In this document: positions 43,061-53,062 of the stretch, in pieces
How positions within the stretch are numbered: the first letter of the stretch is position 1
Layout: each line of letters begins with the position of its first letter
Position numbers and translations under genes: made by a program
Origin: Scrofimicrobium canadense
GTDB lineage: Bacteria; Actinomycetota; Actinomycetes; Actinomycetales; Actinomycetaceae
Assembly: GCF_009696615.1 (NCBI RefSeq)
Contig: NZ_VULO01000001.1
Coordinates: 1-64,000, forward strand
Direction: 5' to 3'
DNA: 64,000 bases
The notes under the pieces: model-generated
Database searches by the model: none
Told to the model about the DNA's origin: nothing
Seen by the model: only the letters and a program-made list of their open reading frames with translations

Positions 43061-45838
43061 CTGAGGCAGACTGACCCCTTCAACCCCAGCCAACTGCAAG
43101 GCCTGGGTTCGGCACGAGTAGCCATCAGCCAAAAACATTGCATTTTCAGGCATCTCTCGCAAGGCCGGAAGCAATCCGTTTTCGGCCACGGCCACCGAAG
43201 TTTCGTAGTGTCCTTTTTCCATGCCAAAGTTTCCTGCAAGCCCGCAACAGCCAGAAAGCTGTTGAACATCCGCACCCAAACGGCGCAGTAGCGCAGCATC
43301 TGCGCCAAAACCCATCACCGAATGCTGATGGCAGTGCGGCTGGGCAATTATCGTGACACCGGACAGATCTGTTGCGGGCTTCCACTGGGGACCAGGGCCG
43401 AACTCAGGGTGGGTGAGGAGTTCTGCCAGCGTAAACACCTGAGATGCCACCGCATGTGAGCGAGGATCGTCGGGGAGAAGATCGACCAAATCATCACGTA
43501 AAACAGCTGTGCATGAGGGCTCAATGCCTACGATCGGAACACCTTCCTCAGCGGCCGGCCCCAGGACATCAAGAAGCCCACGTAAGCGTTTCTTAGCGCC
43601 GTCGAGCTGTCCTGTAGAGATCCATGTCAGCCCACAACACGCGGGGGATGACGGAATCCGAACTCGATATCCCGCCTCGACCAGAAGATCAACCATTGCT
43701 TTGGCTGAGGTGGGGTCCAAGTATTCGCTGAAAGAATCCGCCCAGACGATGACGTCTTGCCCTTGTTGAGTTGTGGAGGGCTTCTTCTTGAACCATCGAC
43801 TAAAACGCTGAGTGGCAAAAGCCGTCATTGTGCGACGTGAATCGATCCCAGAAAGTGAAAAAACGGCCTTGCGAATAGGAGTTATGTTCATTGCAGCATT
43901 TCCAATAGCAGCTATTGGTGCAGCCATTGTTGCGAGCCGGGCCCAGCGGGGAAGCCACCCTAAAACATAGTGATTGGGAGGACGAAGCTTTCCCCGATAT
44001 TTGCGGTAGGTCGCCTCGGACTTATAGCGGGCGATATCCACGCCAGCCGGACAATCATGACCACAAGCTTTACAGCTCAGACACAGATCCAAAGACTCAG
44101 CCAATGCTGGCGAGTCCCATCCACCCACCAGTGATCCGTTCGCTACCTCCTGCAACATTCGGGCGCGTGCCCGGGTCACATCCTTTTCGTCCTTAGAGGC
44201 CTGGTAGCTGGGGCACATGAAACCAGAATTCACGAAATTATTCGCGCGGCATTTACCGACACCCGTGCAGCGATGCACCGCCCGCGTCATGTCGCCGCCA
44301 TCCTCTCGGAATGAAAAGCCTTGAGCTCCCAGGGTGCGGGCCGCTGGGCGCCGCAGGTCCTCAGTCAAAGGCTTCGGGTCGACGAGGACGCCTGGGTTCA
44401 GAAGATTCTTCGGATCGAAGAGTGCCTTGAAATTACCGAAAAGATCAAGGACTTCCTGGGAGTACATGCGAGGGAGTAGCGATGACCTGGCCCTCCCGTC
44501 GCCGTGCTCGCCGGAAAGAGAGCCGCCAAACTGTGACACCAGATCGGCCGCCTCTTCCATGAACGTACCGAAGGCGGGAATATCACCCGGGTTGTCCAGC
44601 GGCCAGTCGATGCGAATATGGATACAGCCATCACCAAAATGCCCATAAGGTAAACCGTAAACACCATGGGCATCCATGAGTACGTCAAATTCCCGCAAGT
44701 AGGTTCCCAAATGTTCGGGAGGAACGGCTGAATCTTCCCAACCAGGCCAGGCAGCTTTGCCCGATGGAGTACGCCCGGCCAGGCCCACACCATCGGCTCG
44801 GATTTGCCAAAGAGCTGCCGACTCGGACTTATCAGCAACAATGCGGGAATCCATACAAGCAGAAGTGCTGATGAGTTCGCGCGCCGCGTCAACCCCCTCT
44901 GTCTCACAGAAAAGCCAGCCAGCCCCACGCGGTAAATCGGGAACCGAACCGCGGTGACGACGCACCACCTCGACCAGGCGAGAATCCATCCCCTCTACTG
45001 CTAAAAGATTGAGACCCAAAAGGTTTGACACGTCGTCTGCAGCTGAGGGCATATCTGCGTAGCCTAGAACTACCAGAACAGGAGTTTGTGGCATGGGGCG
45101 TAGATTGACTGTCGCCTCGACCAAAGTCGCAACAGTGCCCTCAGTACCTACTAAAGCCTTGGCTAGGTGAGTGCCGTTTTCAGGGAGAAGATGTTCCAGT
45201 GAATAACCAGAAACCTGGCGTGTGAAACAACCCAAAACCGTCCGAATCAGCGCCAAATTCGACGAAACCAAGTGAGAAAGCCCGGGGACCACCGACAAGT
45301 CTGTTCCGGCAGTGAAACGTCTGCCAGTTCCATCAATGATCTCAAGAGAATCGACGTTATCCGCGGTTCTCCCAAAAGCAAGAGCATGAGGACCACACGC
45401 ATTATTGCCGATCATCCCACCGATTGTCGCGCGATTCTTCGTTGAAGGATCCGGGCCAAACCACAGGCCGGTAGGCGAGGCTGCCTTCTGCAGGTCGGTC
45501 ATGATGACGCCCGGCTGTACTCGCGCCAGGCCAGCTTCAGCATCAATATCGAGGATGCGATTCATGTGACGAGAAAAGTCAAGGACCAAGCCGGGGCCAA
45601 TCGCATTTCCGGCAACAGAAGTTCCCGCGCCGCGTGAGGTAACAGGCACAGAAAGGTTGCGTGCCACCTCCAGGATTGCCGCAGTCTCATCGGCATCGTG
45701 GGGGAAAGCCACCGCGGCGGGCACAACTCGGTAATTTGAAGCGTCCGAAGAGTACTCGGCGCGCCTGCGTACGGCAGTGTCTATCTCAGTGATGGGGGCC
45801 AAATGTGCGACCAGCTCTTGAGTGATTTCTGCATCCAC
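43037..45838 (-). CDS. FAD-linked oxidase fused to iron-sulfur CCG domains
   Basis: A 933-residue fusion of a FAD dehydrogenase and a GlpC-like electron-transfer module. The N-terminal half binds FAD (VTSRGAGTSVAGNAIGPGLV, TIGGMIGNNACGPHAL) and resembles glycolate oxidase GlcD and D-lactate dehydrogenases. Then come Cys clusters for 4Fe-4S centres (CLSCKACGHDCPAGVD) and two CCG elements (SSPACCGLTW, QLSGCCGLAGNFGMEKGHYE). It most likely oxidises a 2-hydroxyacid, passing electrons to quinone. I take the GTG at 45838 as start, as the frame before it looks non-coding; no good ribosome site is seen. Confidence 0.88.
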   Translation of the reverse strand: MDAEITQELVAHLAPITEIDTAVRRRAEYSSDASNYRVVPAAVAFPHDADETAAILEVARNLSVPVTSRGAGTSVAGNAIGPGLVLDFSRHMNRILDIDAEAGLARVQPGVIMTDLQKAASPTGLWFGPDPSTKNRATIGGMIGNNACGPHALAFGRTADNVDSLEIIDGTGRRFTAGTDLSVVPGLSHLVSSNLALIRTVLGCFTRQVSGYSLEHLLPENGTHLAKALVGTEGTVATLVEATVNLRPMPQTPVLVVLGYADMPSAADDVSNLLGLNLLAVEGMDSRLVEVVRRHRGSVPDLPRGAGWLFCETEGVDAARELISTSACMDSRIVADKSESAALWQIRADGVGLAGRTPSGKAAWPGWEDSAVPPEHLGTYLREFDVLMDAHGVYGLPYGHFGDGCIHIRIDWPLDNPGDIPAFGTFMEEAADLVSQFGGSLSGEHGDGRARSSLLPRMYSQEVLDLFGNFKALFDPKNLLNPGVLVDPKPLTEDLRRPAARTLGAQGFSFREDGGDMTRAVHRCTGVGKCRANNFVNSGFMCPSYQASKDEKDVTRARARMLQEVANGSLVGGWDSPALAESLDLCLSCKACGHDCPAGVDIARYKSEATYRKYRGKLRPPNHYVLGWLPRWARLATMAAPIAAIGNAAMNITPIRKAVFSLSGIDSRRTMTAFATQRFSRWFKKKPSTTQQGQDVIVWADSFSEYLDPTSAKAMVDLLVEAGYRVRIPSSPACCGLTWISTGQLDGAKKRLRGLLDVLGPAAEEGVPIVGIEPSCTAVLRDDLVDLLPDDPRSHAVASQVFTLAELLTHPEFGPGPQWKPATDLSGVTIIAQPHCHQHSVMGFGADAALLRRLGADVQQLSGCCGLAGNFGMEKGHYETSVAVAENGLLPALREMPENAMFLADGYSCRTQALQLAGVEGVSLPQLLGLTRP

Positions 45839-45934
45839 CCCTCTAGTGTGACACGGAAAAATGCGTCGCCTAGTGCATGTCCGCAACAGAAGGAGGATAA
45901 TGGTGCAGGTAAAGATTAGTTAGGTTGAGAAGTT

Positions 45935-46732
45935 GTGAAAAAGCGTCTATTGACACGTCGTCCCGACCCCACCATGGGGGCCGCTCCAGAGGAATATCCG
46001 CGTCTCCTCGGAGCCGATGTTGACCTCCCCGAAGTTGAATATGACCCAGCCAGAGCTCTGCGCCAGTGGGAATCCTACGTTGAGGTATTTGCTAAGGCCG
46101 GTTGGGACATCGTCGAACTACCGGGCACGCCATCGGTTGTCACCTCGTGTTTTGTTGAAGACAGTGCGGTCACCTACCGAACTGTAGCTCTCATGACTCG
46201 AGGAGCCGTACGCCACAACGAAACCGATAGCGCAATCGTTCGGGAGCAACTCGAAGCCCTAGGTTATGCCATCGCCAATCCCCCACCAAAAGCCTACATT
46301 GGCGGGGGAGACGTACAGTATTTGATGGGAACCGTACACGTGGGACGGGGACAGGAAACCAATGCGCAGGGTGTGGCAGCCGTGCGGCGGCTCTTCACTG
46401 CTTTGGACTTACGCGTCGTTGCGGTTCCACTACGGGGTGCCCCATACCTGAGAAAAGCTGCGACGCTTTTGCCTGACGGTGCGACGATCGGAAATCCTGA
46501 CCTCCTCTTGGATACGCGGGTATTCGATCGTTTTTTGCCTGCCCCAGAGCCTGCTGGCGCGTCGGTGGTTGCACTTTCTCCCGATGAAGTTGTGGTCTCG
46601 GCTTCGGCATCGGGGACAGCCGCCCTGCTGCAGAATTTAGGGTTTAAAGTTACTGCGGTTGACATATCTGAATTTGAGAAACTTGATGGCTGCATCACGT
46701 CACTGTCGATGCGTTTGCGGGATCGAGTATAG
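45935..46732 (+). CDS. Dimethylargininase / arginine-deiminase-fold protein
   Basis: A 265-residue guanidine-group hydrolase of the DDAH type. Present are FVEDSAVTY, GGGDVQYLMGTVHVG and the nucleophile Cys in KLDGCITSLSMRL. The position where relatives have the catalytic His in an HLK(S/T) motif reads PYLRKAATLLPDG, so the His seems to be Tyr. It may act on methylated arginines or a different substrate, or be inactive. It is divergent from the FAD oxidase and 19 bases before an aldo/keto reductase. Confidence 0.8.
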   Translation: MKKRLLTRRPDPTMGAAPEEYPRLLGADVDLPEVEYDPARALRQWESYVEVFAKAGWDIVELPGTPSVVTSCFVEDSAVTYRTVALMTRGAVRHNETDSAIVREQLEALGYAIANPPPKAYIGGGDVQYLMGTVHVGRGQETNAQGVAAVRRLFTALDLRVVAVPLRGAPYLRKAATLLPDGATIGNPDLLLDTRVFDRFLPAPEPAGASVVALSPDEVVVSASASGTAALLQNLGFKVTAVDISEFEKLDGCITSLSMRLRDRV

Positions 46733-46751
46733 GAAGAAGGCAAGGAGAATC

Positions 46752-47660
46752 ATGCTTGATGTTTATCCCCTATGTTTGGGAACCAATACCTTTGGGTGGA
46801 CTTCTACTCCTAACGAGTCCTTTGCAGTGCTTGATGAGTATGTTGAAGCGGGAGGGAATTTTATTGATTCTGCTGATTCATATTCAGCGTGGGCATCAGG
46901 CAATTCCGGGGGAGAATCTGAGCTGATTATCGGGCAGTGGCTAGCAAAAGGTGCGGATCGTTCAAATATTGTGATTGCCACGAAGGTCGGAAAAGCTCCC
47001 GGCCGGACCGGGCTATCTGCTGGGACAATCAAAGGTGCGGCAGAAGACTCTCTGCGGAGGCTGGGCACTGATTATATTGATCTCTACTATGCGCATGCGG
47101 AGGACCTCGAAGTACCGGTGGAAGAATCAGTTGCCGCCTTTACTGAGTTGGTCGATGAAGGAAAAATTCGCTATGTCGGATTGTCGAACCACAGTCCTGA
47201 GCGGATCCGCCAGTGGATGGAAATAGCACCAGCTAAGGCAAAACCGGTTGCTCTGCAACCGCACTACAACCTGGTTTGCCGCCAGGATTTTGAGGAAAAA
47301 CTGTTGCCTCTAGCCAAAGAATATGACCTCGCAGTTATGCCGTATTTTTCTCTCGCTGCAGGACTCCTCACAGGCAAGTATCAAGGAAAGGGCCTCGAAG
47401 GCGAGCGTGCCGGAATGGTTGGCGCGTATCAGGGAAATGGTGTCGCCAAGTCCGTTGACGCATTGATAGAAATCGCTCATTCGCACAATGTAGAGCCAGC
47501 TGCCATTGCTATTGCATGGCTGCTGGCACAGGACACCGTTACGGCCCCCATAGCATCCGCACGAGTCCCCAGTCAGCTGCCACCGTTATTGGAGGGAGTC
47601 ACGATTGTTCTTTCTCCAGAGGAGAACACTCGTCTTGACGAGGTGTCGCGGGGCCTGTGA
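46752..47660 (+). CDS. Aldo/keto reductase
   Basis: NADPH-dependent barrel enzyme of 302 residues. NFIDSADSYSAW holds catalytic Asp and Tyr, VIATKVG the Lys, and DLYYAHAED the His; IRYVGLSNHS and the C-terminal IAIAWLLAQD are family signs. It belongs to the oxidoreductase group that includes YajO/YdbC-like enzymes. ATG 46752 has AAGGAG five bases upstream; the frame reaching back into the previous gene is not used. Confidence 0.9.
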   Translation: MLDVYPLCLGTNTFGWTSTPNESFAVLDEYVEAGGNFIDSADSYSAWASGNSGGESELIIGQWLAKGADRSNIVIATKVGKAPGRTGLSAGTIKGAAEDSLRRLGTDYIDLYYAHAEDLEVPVEESVAAFTELVDEGKIRYVGLSNHSPERIRQWMEIAPAKAKPVALQPHYNLVCRQDFEEKLLPLAKEYDLAVMPYFSLAAGLLTGKYQGKGLEGERAGMVGAYQGNGVAKSVDALIEIAHSHNVEPAAIAIAWLLAQDTVTAPIASARVPSQLPPLLEGVTIVLSPEENTRLDEVSRGL

Positions 47661-47729
47661 GCTCCCAGGAAGAGTAGAATAATCTTTCTATACATGCCGT
47701 CGTGATAGGTGAAATGTGAGGGAGGGATC

Positions 47730-48410
47730 ATGGACGCTGTCTGGCACAACGTCGTCATTGTAGGTGGACACGGAAAGGTCGCCCAGCTACTCACCAAAGA
47801 TTTGGTTGCACGCGGGGATCAGGTGACGTCGCTGATCCGTAACCAAACTCAGGTCGACTCGGTGGCAGCTCTTGGCGCTACTCCCTTAGTGTTCGATATT
47901 GAGACGATGGATGCGAGAGATTTGGCCCCATTTTTCAAAGGCGCCGATACCGTCGTCTTTGCTGCGGGCGCAGGTTATGGGTCAGGAGCGCTCCGTAAAC
48001 GAACCGTAGACTACGGTGGATCTGTGTTGTCTCAGAGGGCTGCTCTCGATGCGGGGGTTCCTCGTTTTATCCAGATTTCTACCCTCAATGCGGAGCATCC
48101 GATTGACCCTGAGAGCGACCATGTGTGGAAAGAATACGTGCGCGCCAAACGGGACGCAGATCGGGCACTGCGTGAAACGGCGCTCGACTGGGTGATTGCC
48201 AGGCCAGGAATTCTCACCGATGATCCAGGTACGGGAAGTATTCGTGCTGCCCGACGCCTACCTGAGCTGGCAGTCGATTCTCTGTCAATTCCGCGGGCCG
48301 ATGTGGCCGCTATTCTCGCGTACTGCGTTCATAACAGCCATCTATCCCGTCTCACATTCGACGCGGTGACGGGTTCAACCCCTATTGAAGAGGCGCTAGC
48401 GAACCTTTAG
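47730..48410 (+). CDS. NAD(P)-binding epimerase-like protein (SDR family)
   Basis: A 226-residue atypical short-chain dehydrogenase. NVVIVGGHGKVAQLLTKDLV is the dinucleotide-binding loop, DTVVFAAGAGYGSG follows, and YVRAKRDADRALRETALDWV with IARPGILTDDPGTGSI matches the NAD(P)H-binding group of YwnB/YhfK-like proteins. Substrate unknown. GGAGGGATC stands before ATG 47730. Its stop overlaps hemH, which converges on it, by 4 bases. Confidence 0.85.
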   Translation: MDAVWHNVVIVGGHGKVAQLLTKDLVARGDQVTSLIRNQTQVDSVAALGATPLVFDIETMDARDLAPFFKGADTVVFAAGAGYGSGALRKRTVDYGGSVLSQRAALDAGVPRFIQISTLNAEHPIDPESDHVWKEYVRAKRDADRALRETALDWVIARPGILTDDPGTGSIRAARRLPELAVDSLSIPRADVAAILAYCVHNSHLSRLTFDAVTGSTPIEEALANL

Positions 48411-49399
48411 AGCCAGCCTGCTAGGTTGTCCCGGACAATGCGAGTGAGAGCTTCTACCCAGACATCACGGTCATTCCCCCAGGGGATGTAGTGGAACTCT
48501 TTTCCGCCTGCTTCAATAAAAGTCTCTCGGTTGAGGATATTAATTTCCTCGAGGGTCTCTAGACAATCGGAAACGAAACCAGGACAGACAACGTCGACTC
48601 GACGAGTTCCACGCACTCCCAAGGCCTTGACTGTGTCAATGGTGGCAGGCTTTAGCCAAGCGGCTGGACCAAATGTGGACTGGTATGTGTGGAGCATGTG
48701 ACCATCAGCCAGTCCCAGCTGCTGCTGTATCAAAGCGGAGGTCAGTCGTGCTTCTTGCGGATACGGGTCTCCTGCATCGGCCATTGCCTGAGGAATACCG
48801 TGAAAACTCAAAATGAGTTTGTCGCCTGCGGCAAAATCAGGGCGTCCCTTTTCTGCCCACGTTGCTTCGATAGCTGCAACAACGGCAGCGATATATCCCG
48901 GATCTTTCGCAAATGCGCGCAGAATACGCAAGTCAAATTGGTTTCTTGCTTCCAGACCCCAGCGATACACTTCGTCGGCAACAGTGGCAGAGGTTGTCGC
49001 CGAATACTGTGGGTACAGGGGGACAACTAGCAACTGGCGATACCCTTCCGCCATGATTTGATCGAGGGCTTCGGGAATTGAGCGAGATCCGTAGCGCATG
49101 GCATAACGTACTTCGCTCTGCCCCGAAAGAGCTGCACCAACTCTTCTGGCCTGCTCGGCAGTAAAATGCAGCAGGGGAGATCCTGTCGGCCCCCATACGG
49201 AACGGTACTTTTTTGCTGAATCGGCGGGACGCACCCGCAGAATTCCTTCAAGAATGGGACGCCACACAGCGGGATGCATCTCCACTACTCGGCGATCAGA
49301 CAGGAACTCTCTCAGATAAGGCCGCACCGCCTTTGCGGTGGGGGCATCGGGAGTCCCGAGATTGACTAGCAGTACACAGGGTCCTAATGTTCGCACCAT
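48407..49399 (-). CDS. hemH: Ferrochelatase
   Basis: Inserts iron into a porphyrin, the last or next-to-last step of haem synthesis; in actinobacteria the substrate is usually coproporphyrin III. The 330-residue protein has LLVNLGTPDAPT, the His in LILSFHGIPQ, and the Glu in CPGFVSDCLETLEEI. Start at ATG 49399 gives the usual N-terminus; the frame 27 codons longer overlaps the divergent gene. Other haem genes are not nearby. Confidence 0.94.
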   Translation of the reverse strand: MVRTLGPCVLLVNLGTPDAPTAKAVRPYLREFLSDRRVVEMHPAVWRPILEGILRVRPADSAKKYRSVWGPTGSPLLHFTAEQARRVGAALSGQSEVRYAMRYGSRSIPEALDQIMAEGYRQLLVVPLYPQYSATTSATVADEVYRWGLEARNQFDLRILRAFAKDPGYIAAVVAAIEATWAEKGRPDFAAGDKLILSFHGIPQAMADAGDPYPQEARLTSALIQQQLGLADGHMLHTYQSTFGPAAWLKPATIDTVKALGVRGTRRVDVVCPGFVSDCLETLEEINILNRETFIEAGGKEFHYIPWGNDRDVWVEALTRIVRDNLAGWL

Positions 49400-49428
49400 T
49401 GAAGCATACCCGCCGGTACCATGAGTGT

Positions 49429-50451
49429 GTGAGTCTACAAGAGTATTTCTGGTTGTTTTTCCCCACCATATGTGTGGCACCGGTGACTGCAGTCATGGTG
49501 ATACGAGACCCTAGGCGAATGCGCTGTGCGGTCTTCTTAGGTGCGACACTTGCGACCTTCGCAATATCGCTTTTCGCGTTGGCTGCAGGTAGCGTAAAAG
49601 ACCAGGTTGCTACCTACTTTTTACTGGGATTCATAGCTTTGGGTGCATTGCTGGTGGTGGTGCTCGGTATTTTCTTAGTTGTTTCCGGAGTGATGCTCGT
49701 GCGACGTGAGGGAATGAGTCTTTCTCATTCGCTAAGCCTTGCACTGGGCGTCGCAGTCCTTGCCTATCCCGTCGCGATTGCCGTCACGGTTATTACTGAG
49801 CAGCAAAGGCTCCTCATGCTTTTAACACTATTGGTGTTTCCCCTCACCTATTTGGCTTTTGTCGTGGTGTCTTACGTGATTTACTCGGGACTATACGGTT
49901 TTATTGTGAAGCGGTTTTTCCGCAGTTACTCGACCATCGTGGTGTTGGGAGCAGGACTCATAGGGGGTGAACTCACACCGCTACTTCGTGCGCGAGTGGA
50001 CCTGGGGATAGACCGTTACCAGAAAAAGCCCGGAGCGCTCTTGGTTTTCAGCGGTGGCCAGGGGCCTGATGAGACAACGTCAGAAGCATTTGCAATGGCA
50101 ACGTACGCACATTCCCAAGGCGTCCCATCGGATTCAATCGCCGAGGAGAATAGCTCACGTACGACAAGTCAGAACATAGCTTACAGTTATGCTGCCTTGA
50201 AAGAGCGGCCAGGTAGGTGGGTGGCGGTCACCAGTGACTTCCACGCATTTCGGGCCGCAATGTACATGCGTCAGAAAGGTATGCCAGGGCAAGCAATTGG
50301 AGCGAAAACGCGTCGCTATTTTTGGTCATCTGCAATTTTGCGAGAGGTTGTTGCCGTTGTTCGAGAAAACCTCTGGCTGAACATCATCGTCCTGTTAGCT
50401 GCGTGTATACCGCTTATGGTGGCTTTGTGGGTGGTACTTGCAAAAGTCTGA
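49429..50451 (+). CDS. YdcF-like DUF218 membrane protein
   Basis: A 340-residue protein with about six membrane spans in the first 190 residues (e.g. FLLGFIALGALLVVVLGIFL) and a C-terminal DUF218 domain: IVVLGAGLIGGELTPLLRAR, LLVFSGGQGPDETTSEAFAM, EENSSRTTSQNI and TSDFHAFRAAMY. A last span closes the protein. Relatives include SanA and ElyC, linked to envelope integrity. The start is uncertain; GTG 49429 lies outside the hemH coding region, while 49387 would overlap it. Confidence 0.85.
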   Translation: MSLQEYFWLFFPTICVAPVTAVMVIRDPRRMRCAVFLGATLATFAISLFALAAGSVKDQVATYFLLGFIALGALLVVVLGIFLVVSGVMLVRREGMSLSHSLSLALGVAVLAYPVAIAVTVITEQQRLLMLLTLLVFPLTYLAFVVVSYVIYSGLYGFIVKRFFRSYSTIVVLGAGLIGGELTPLLRARVDLGIDRYQKKPGALLVFSGGQGPDETTSEAFAMATYAHSQGVPSDSIAEENSSRTTSQNIAYSYAALKERPGRWVAVTSDFHAFRAAMYMRQKGMPGQAIGAKTRRYFWSSAILREVVAVVRENLWLNIIVLLAACIPLMVALWVVLAKV

Positions 50452-50455
50452 AACT

Positions 50456-51694
50456 CTATAGATTCCTCTTGCGAAGAGTCTTTTGTAAGTCATCAAGTCC
50501 TTCACTCAGGGGGACTTGCGGATAGATCGATGTTCCAGTGACAAAGTCCTGCGGAAGCGCTACGTGAACTGAGGGCTTGATATTCGACGGAAGAGAAAAG
50601 GGCTCAATTCGAGATAGAAATGCATTGGTGGCTTCAACAGCGATGTGTTGTGGGGGATCGGCAGGAGAATCTGGTGGACGCTGGCCTTCTAATTCGCGGC
50701 GCAGGACAGGTACGATATCTTCCCCCAAATAATCAATTTGTCGTAGCACCATATCGACAGGGAGCCCTGCATGATCAATGAGAAACATCTGTCTCTGGTA
50801 GTTGCCGACGTATTCCCTGTAGCCGAGTATTTTGTCAATGACCTGCGATACAGAGCCGACAGCTAAAGGTGTGTCGTGAATGCATTGTTCCAGTGATTGG
50901 GCTGATCGGTATACTGCTGCGTTGTCAAAAAAGGGACGAAATTCTTCGAGTGCGGCTTGCGAACTGGTACCGACATAAACTTGCCCTCCTAATCCGACTA
51001 TTGCTTCGGCAGGAGTGCCATGTCCATAATGAGAAAATCGTTCACGGAAAAGTTGAATGATATCTCGGGTGTGGTCAGCTGCTTGGAAAAGGTGACTGTG
51101 AAAGAAGCCGTCTCCATAAAAGGCGGCTTGCTCGGCAATTTGTGGTGATTGTACAGCTCCGTGCCAAATAAAAGGTGGCTGGTTATTCAGTGGCCGCGGA
51201 ACTGCTGTGAAGTTTGCGAGGGGAGCCCGATGATGTCCTTCCCAATTGACATTTTCCGTGTCCCAAAGTTGACGTAATAGCGCATAGTTTTCCACGGCCA
51301 GAGAGATACTGTGCTCAATATTCTTTCCAAACCAGGGGTATACCTGTTCGGTATTGCCCCGACCAATCATTAAGTCCACTCGCCCACCTACTAAAAGCTG
51401 GAGGGTTGTGTATTCCTCAGCAATTCTTACGGGGTCGTTTGTTGTAATCAGAGCAGATGTAGTCGTGAGAAGGATCCGTGAGGTTTTCGCCCCAATATAT
51501 GCCAGCGTGGTTGCAGGCGAAGAAGACACAAACGGAGGGTTGTGGTGTTCACCTAGTCCAAATATATCGAGCCCGGCCTGTTCAGCATGTCGTGCGATAC
51601 GAATAATATCCTTCATTCGTTGCGCCTCAGAAATCTGCACGCCAGAAAGTGGATTAACAGTGATGTCAGAGACGGAGAATACTCCAAACTGCAA
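50456..51694 (-). CDS. Luciferase-like flavin-dependent oxidoreductase (LLM class)
   Basis: A 412-residue barrel enzyme that uses reduced FMN. Signs are AEQAGLDIFGLGEHHNPPF, RILLTTTSALITTNDPVRIA and GRVDLMIGRGNTEQVYPWFG. Substrate unknown; such proteins include monooxygenases and F420 enzymes, but the FGLGEHHNP form is more like FMN members. TTG 51694 has AAGGGA six bases upstream and is preferred to TTG 51715. Ends 4 bases from the DUF218 gene, convergent. Confidence 0.88.
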   Translation of the reverse strand: MQFGVFSVSDITVNPLSGVQISEAQRMKDIIRIARHAEQAGLDIFGLGEHHNPPFVSSSPATTLAYIGAKTSRILLTTTSALITTNDPVRIAEEYTTLQLLVGGRVDLMIGRGNTEQVYPWFGKNIEHSISLAVENYALLRQLWDTENVNWEGHHRAPLANFTAVPRPLNNQPPFIWHGAVQSPQIAEQAAFYGDGFFHSHLFQAADHTRDIIQLFRERFSHYGHGTPAEAIVGLGGQVYVGTSSQAALEEFRPFFDNAAVYRSAQSLEQCIHDTPLAVGSVSQVIDKILGYREYVGNYQRQMFLIDHAGLPVDMVLRQIDYLGEDIVPVLRRELEGQRPPDSPADPPQHIAVEATNAFLSRIEPFSLPSNIKPSVHVALPQDFVTGTSIYPQVPLSEGLDDLQKTLRKRNL

Positions 51695-51940
51695 GATCGT
51701 TCCCTTCAGGCGCAAATTAATTTCTTGTCTCTATCTACCCGCGCTTTCCTCGAGATGTCAAGGGGTAAATGTGAACTTGGACGCATAATGAGAGTATTGT
51801 GCCCCTGCGCATTTGTGCAAATGTGTCGAAATAGGCCTCGTGGAGTTGGTAGAAGTATATAAAGCGCATATTCTCGTGTTTTACGAGCATTAGCTCTAAG
51901 CTGGTTGTGTTGGATTATAGAATTAGGGGAGTAAACAGAT
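51695..51940. promoter_or_regulatory. Divergent control region of LLM oxidoreductase and lsr2
   Basis: About 245 bases, AT-rich near lsr2. A 6-2-6 palindrome CATTTG-TG-CAAATG lies at 51810-51823 and a CTCGT/ACGAG hairpin with a T-rich loop at about 51874-51888. TATAGAAT at about 51916-51923 is a likely -10 for lsr2, and GGGAG lies 9 bases before its ATG. Confidence 0.4.
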
Positions 51941-52264
51941 ATGCGGCAAGCACGTTATGTTCTTATTGATGATATTGACAAGACTCCGGCTGCGGAAACG
52001 CTACATTTTTCAGTAGGAAAGCAGCAGTATGAGATTGATCTGAGTGATGAGCATTTAGCTGAGTTTCATAAAGATATGGAACGCTGGATTTCACATGCTC
52101 GTAAAGTGGCGAGGCGTGGTCGCGGAGGAGTCTCCGGCGTCGCAGGTGATGCAGCTGTGATTCGCGCATGGGCGCAAGAACAGGGTATTCCCATGAGTTC
52201 GCGTGGCAGAATTTCTGCTGCGCTACGTGATCGTTACTACCGTGAGAGTGGCCAGTCCAACTGA
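51941..52264 (+). CDS. lsr2: Lsr2 nucleoid-associated protein
   Basis: Actinobacterial DNA-bridging protein of 107 residues, a functional counterpart of H-NS that silences AT-rich, often foreign, genes. The N-terminal oligomerisation domain has [20 protein letters not shown] basic linker ([13 protein letters not shown]) leads to the DNA-binding domain with [20 protein letters not shown], containing the RGR minor-groove hook. Its presence is strong evidence for Actinobacteria. Confidence 0.95.
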   Translation: MRQARYVLIDDIDKTPAAETLHFSVGKQQYEIDLSDEHLAEFHKDMERWISHARKVARRGRGGVSGVAGDAAVIRAWAQEQGIPMSSRGRISAALRDRYYRESGQSN

Positions 52265-52310
52265 TGGTTGCTCGTCCCAAAAGTGGGCAAAAAATGAGAG
52301 GATTAACCCT

Positions 52311-53048
52311 ATGACATATACGCTTGTTTTGCTCCGCCATGGCGAGAGTCAATGGAATGCCAAGAACCTATTCACCGGTTGGGTAGACGTTCCTCTTTCA
52401 GAAAGAGGAGAGAAAGAAGCCGCTGCTGGGGGCGTTCTATTAAAAGAGGAAAACGTTCTTCCAGACCTTCTTTTCACCTCCCTATTGCGTCGCGCGATCA
52501 CCACAGCGAATCTTGCACTTAATGAAGCGGATCGTCATTGGATTCCGGTTGAACGGAGCTGGCGTCTCAATGAGCGTCACTATGGCGCGTTGCAGGGGCT
52601 CGATAAGAAGGCCACTCGCGAAAAGTACGGTGAAGAGCAGTTCATGCAATGGCGTCGCTCGTACGACGTGCCGCCACCACCTATCGAAGCTGGATCAGAG
52701 TTCAGCCAAGATGGTGACCCCCGATATGCTGGCGACCCGGTTCCTAAGACCGAATGTTTAAAAGACGTTCTAGAACGGCTCATGCCGTACTGGGAAGGAA
52801 CGATTGTTCCTGCTCTCCAAACTGGCAAGACAGTCATGATTGCGGCTCATGGCAATTCACTTCGGGCTATTGTCAAGCATCTCGATGGTATTTCGGATGA
52901 TGATATCGCCGGCGTCAATATCCCGACCGGTATCCCACTGGTGTATGAACTTGACGAAGAAACCCTTAAGCCTATTACAAAGGGTGGGCGTTACCTTGAT
53001 CCTGAAGCGCAGGCAAAAATTGATGCCGTTGCTAACCAGGGCAAGTAA
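52311..53048 (+). CDS. gpmA: 2,3-bisphosphoglycerate-dependent phosphoglycerate mutase
   Basis: Glycolytic mutase of 245 residues (3- to 2-phosphoglycerate). The phospho-His motif is [20 protein letters not shown], followed by [26 protein letters not shown] and the second His in [19 protein letters not shown] 52311 has AGAGGA upstream; the longer frame through lsr2 is not used. Confidence 0.96.
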   Translation: MTYTLVLLRHGESQWNAKNLFTGWVDVPLSERGEKEAAAGGVLLKEENVLPDLLFTSLLRRAITTANLALNEADRHWIPVERSWRLNERHYGALQGLDKKATREKYGEEQFMQWRRSYDVPPPPIEAGSEFSQDGDPRYAGDPVPKTECLKDVLERLMPYWEGTIVPALQTGKTVMIAAHGNSLRAIVKHLDGISDDDIAGVNIPTGIPLVYELDEETLKPITKGGRYLDPEAQAKIDAVANQGK

Positions 53049-53062
53049 AGACTAGGAGACTA

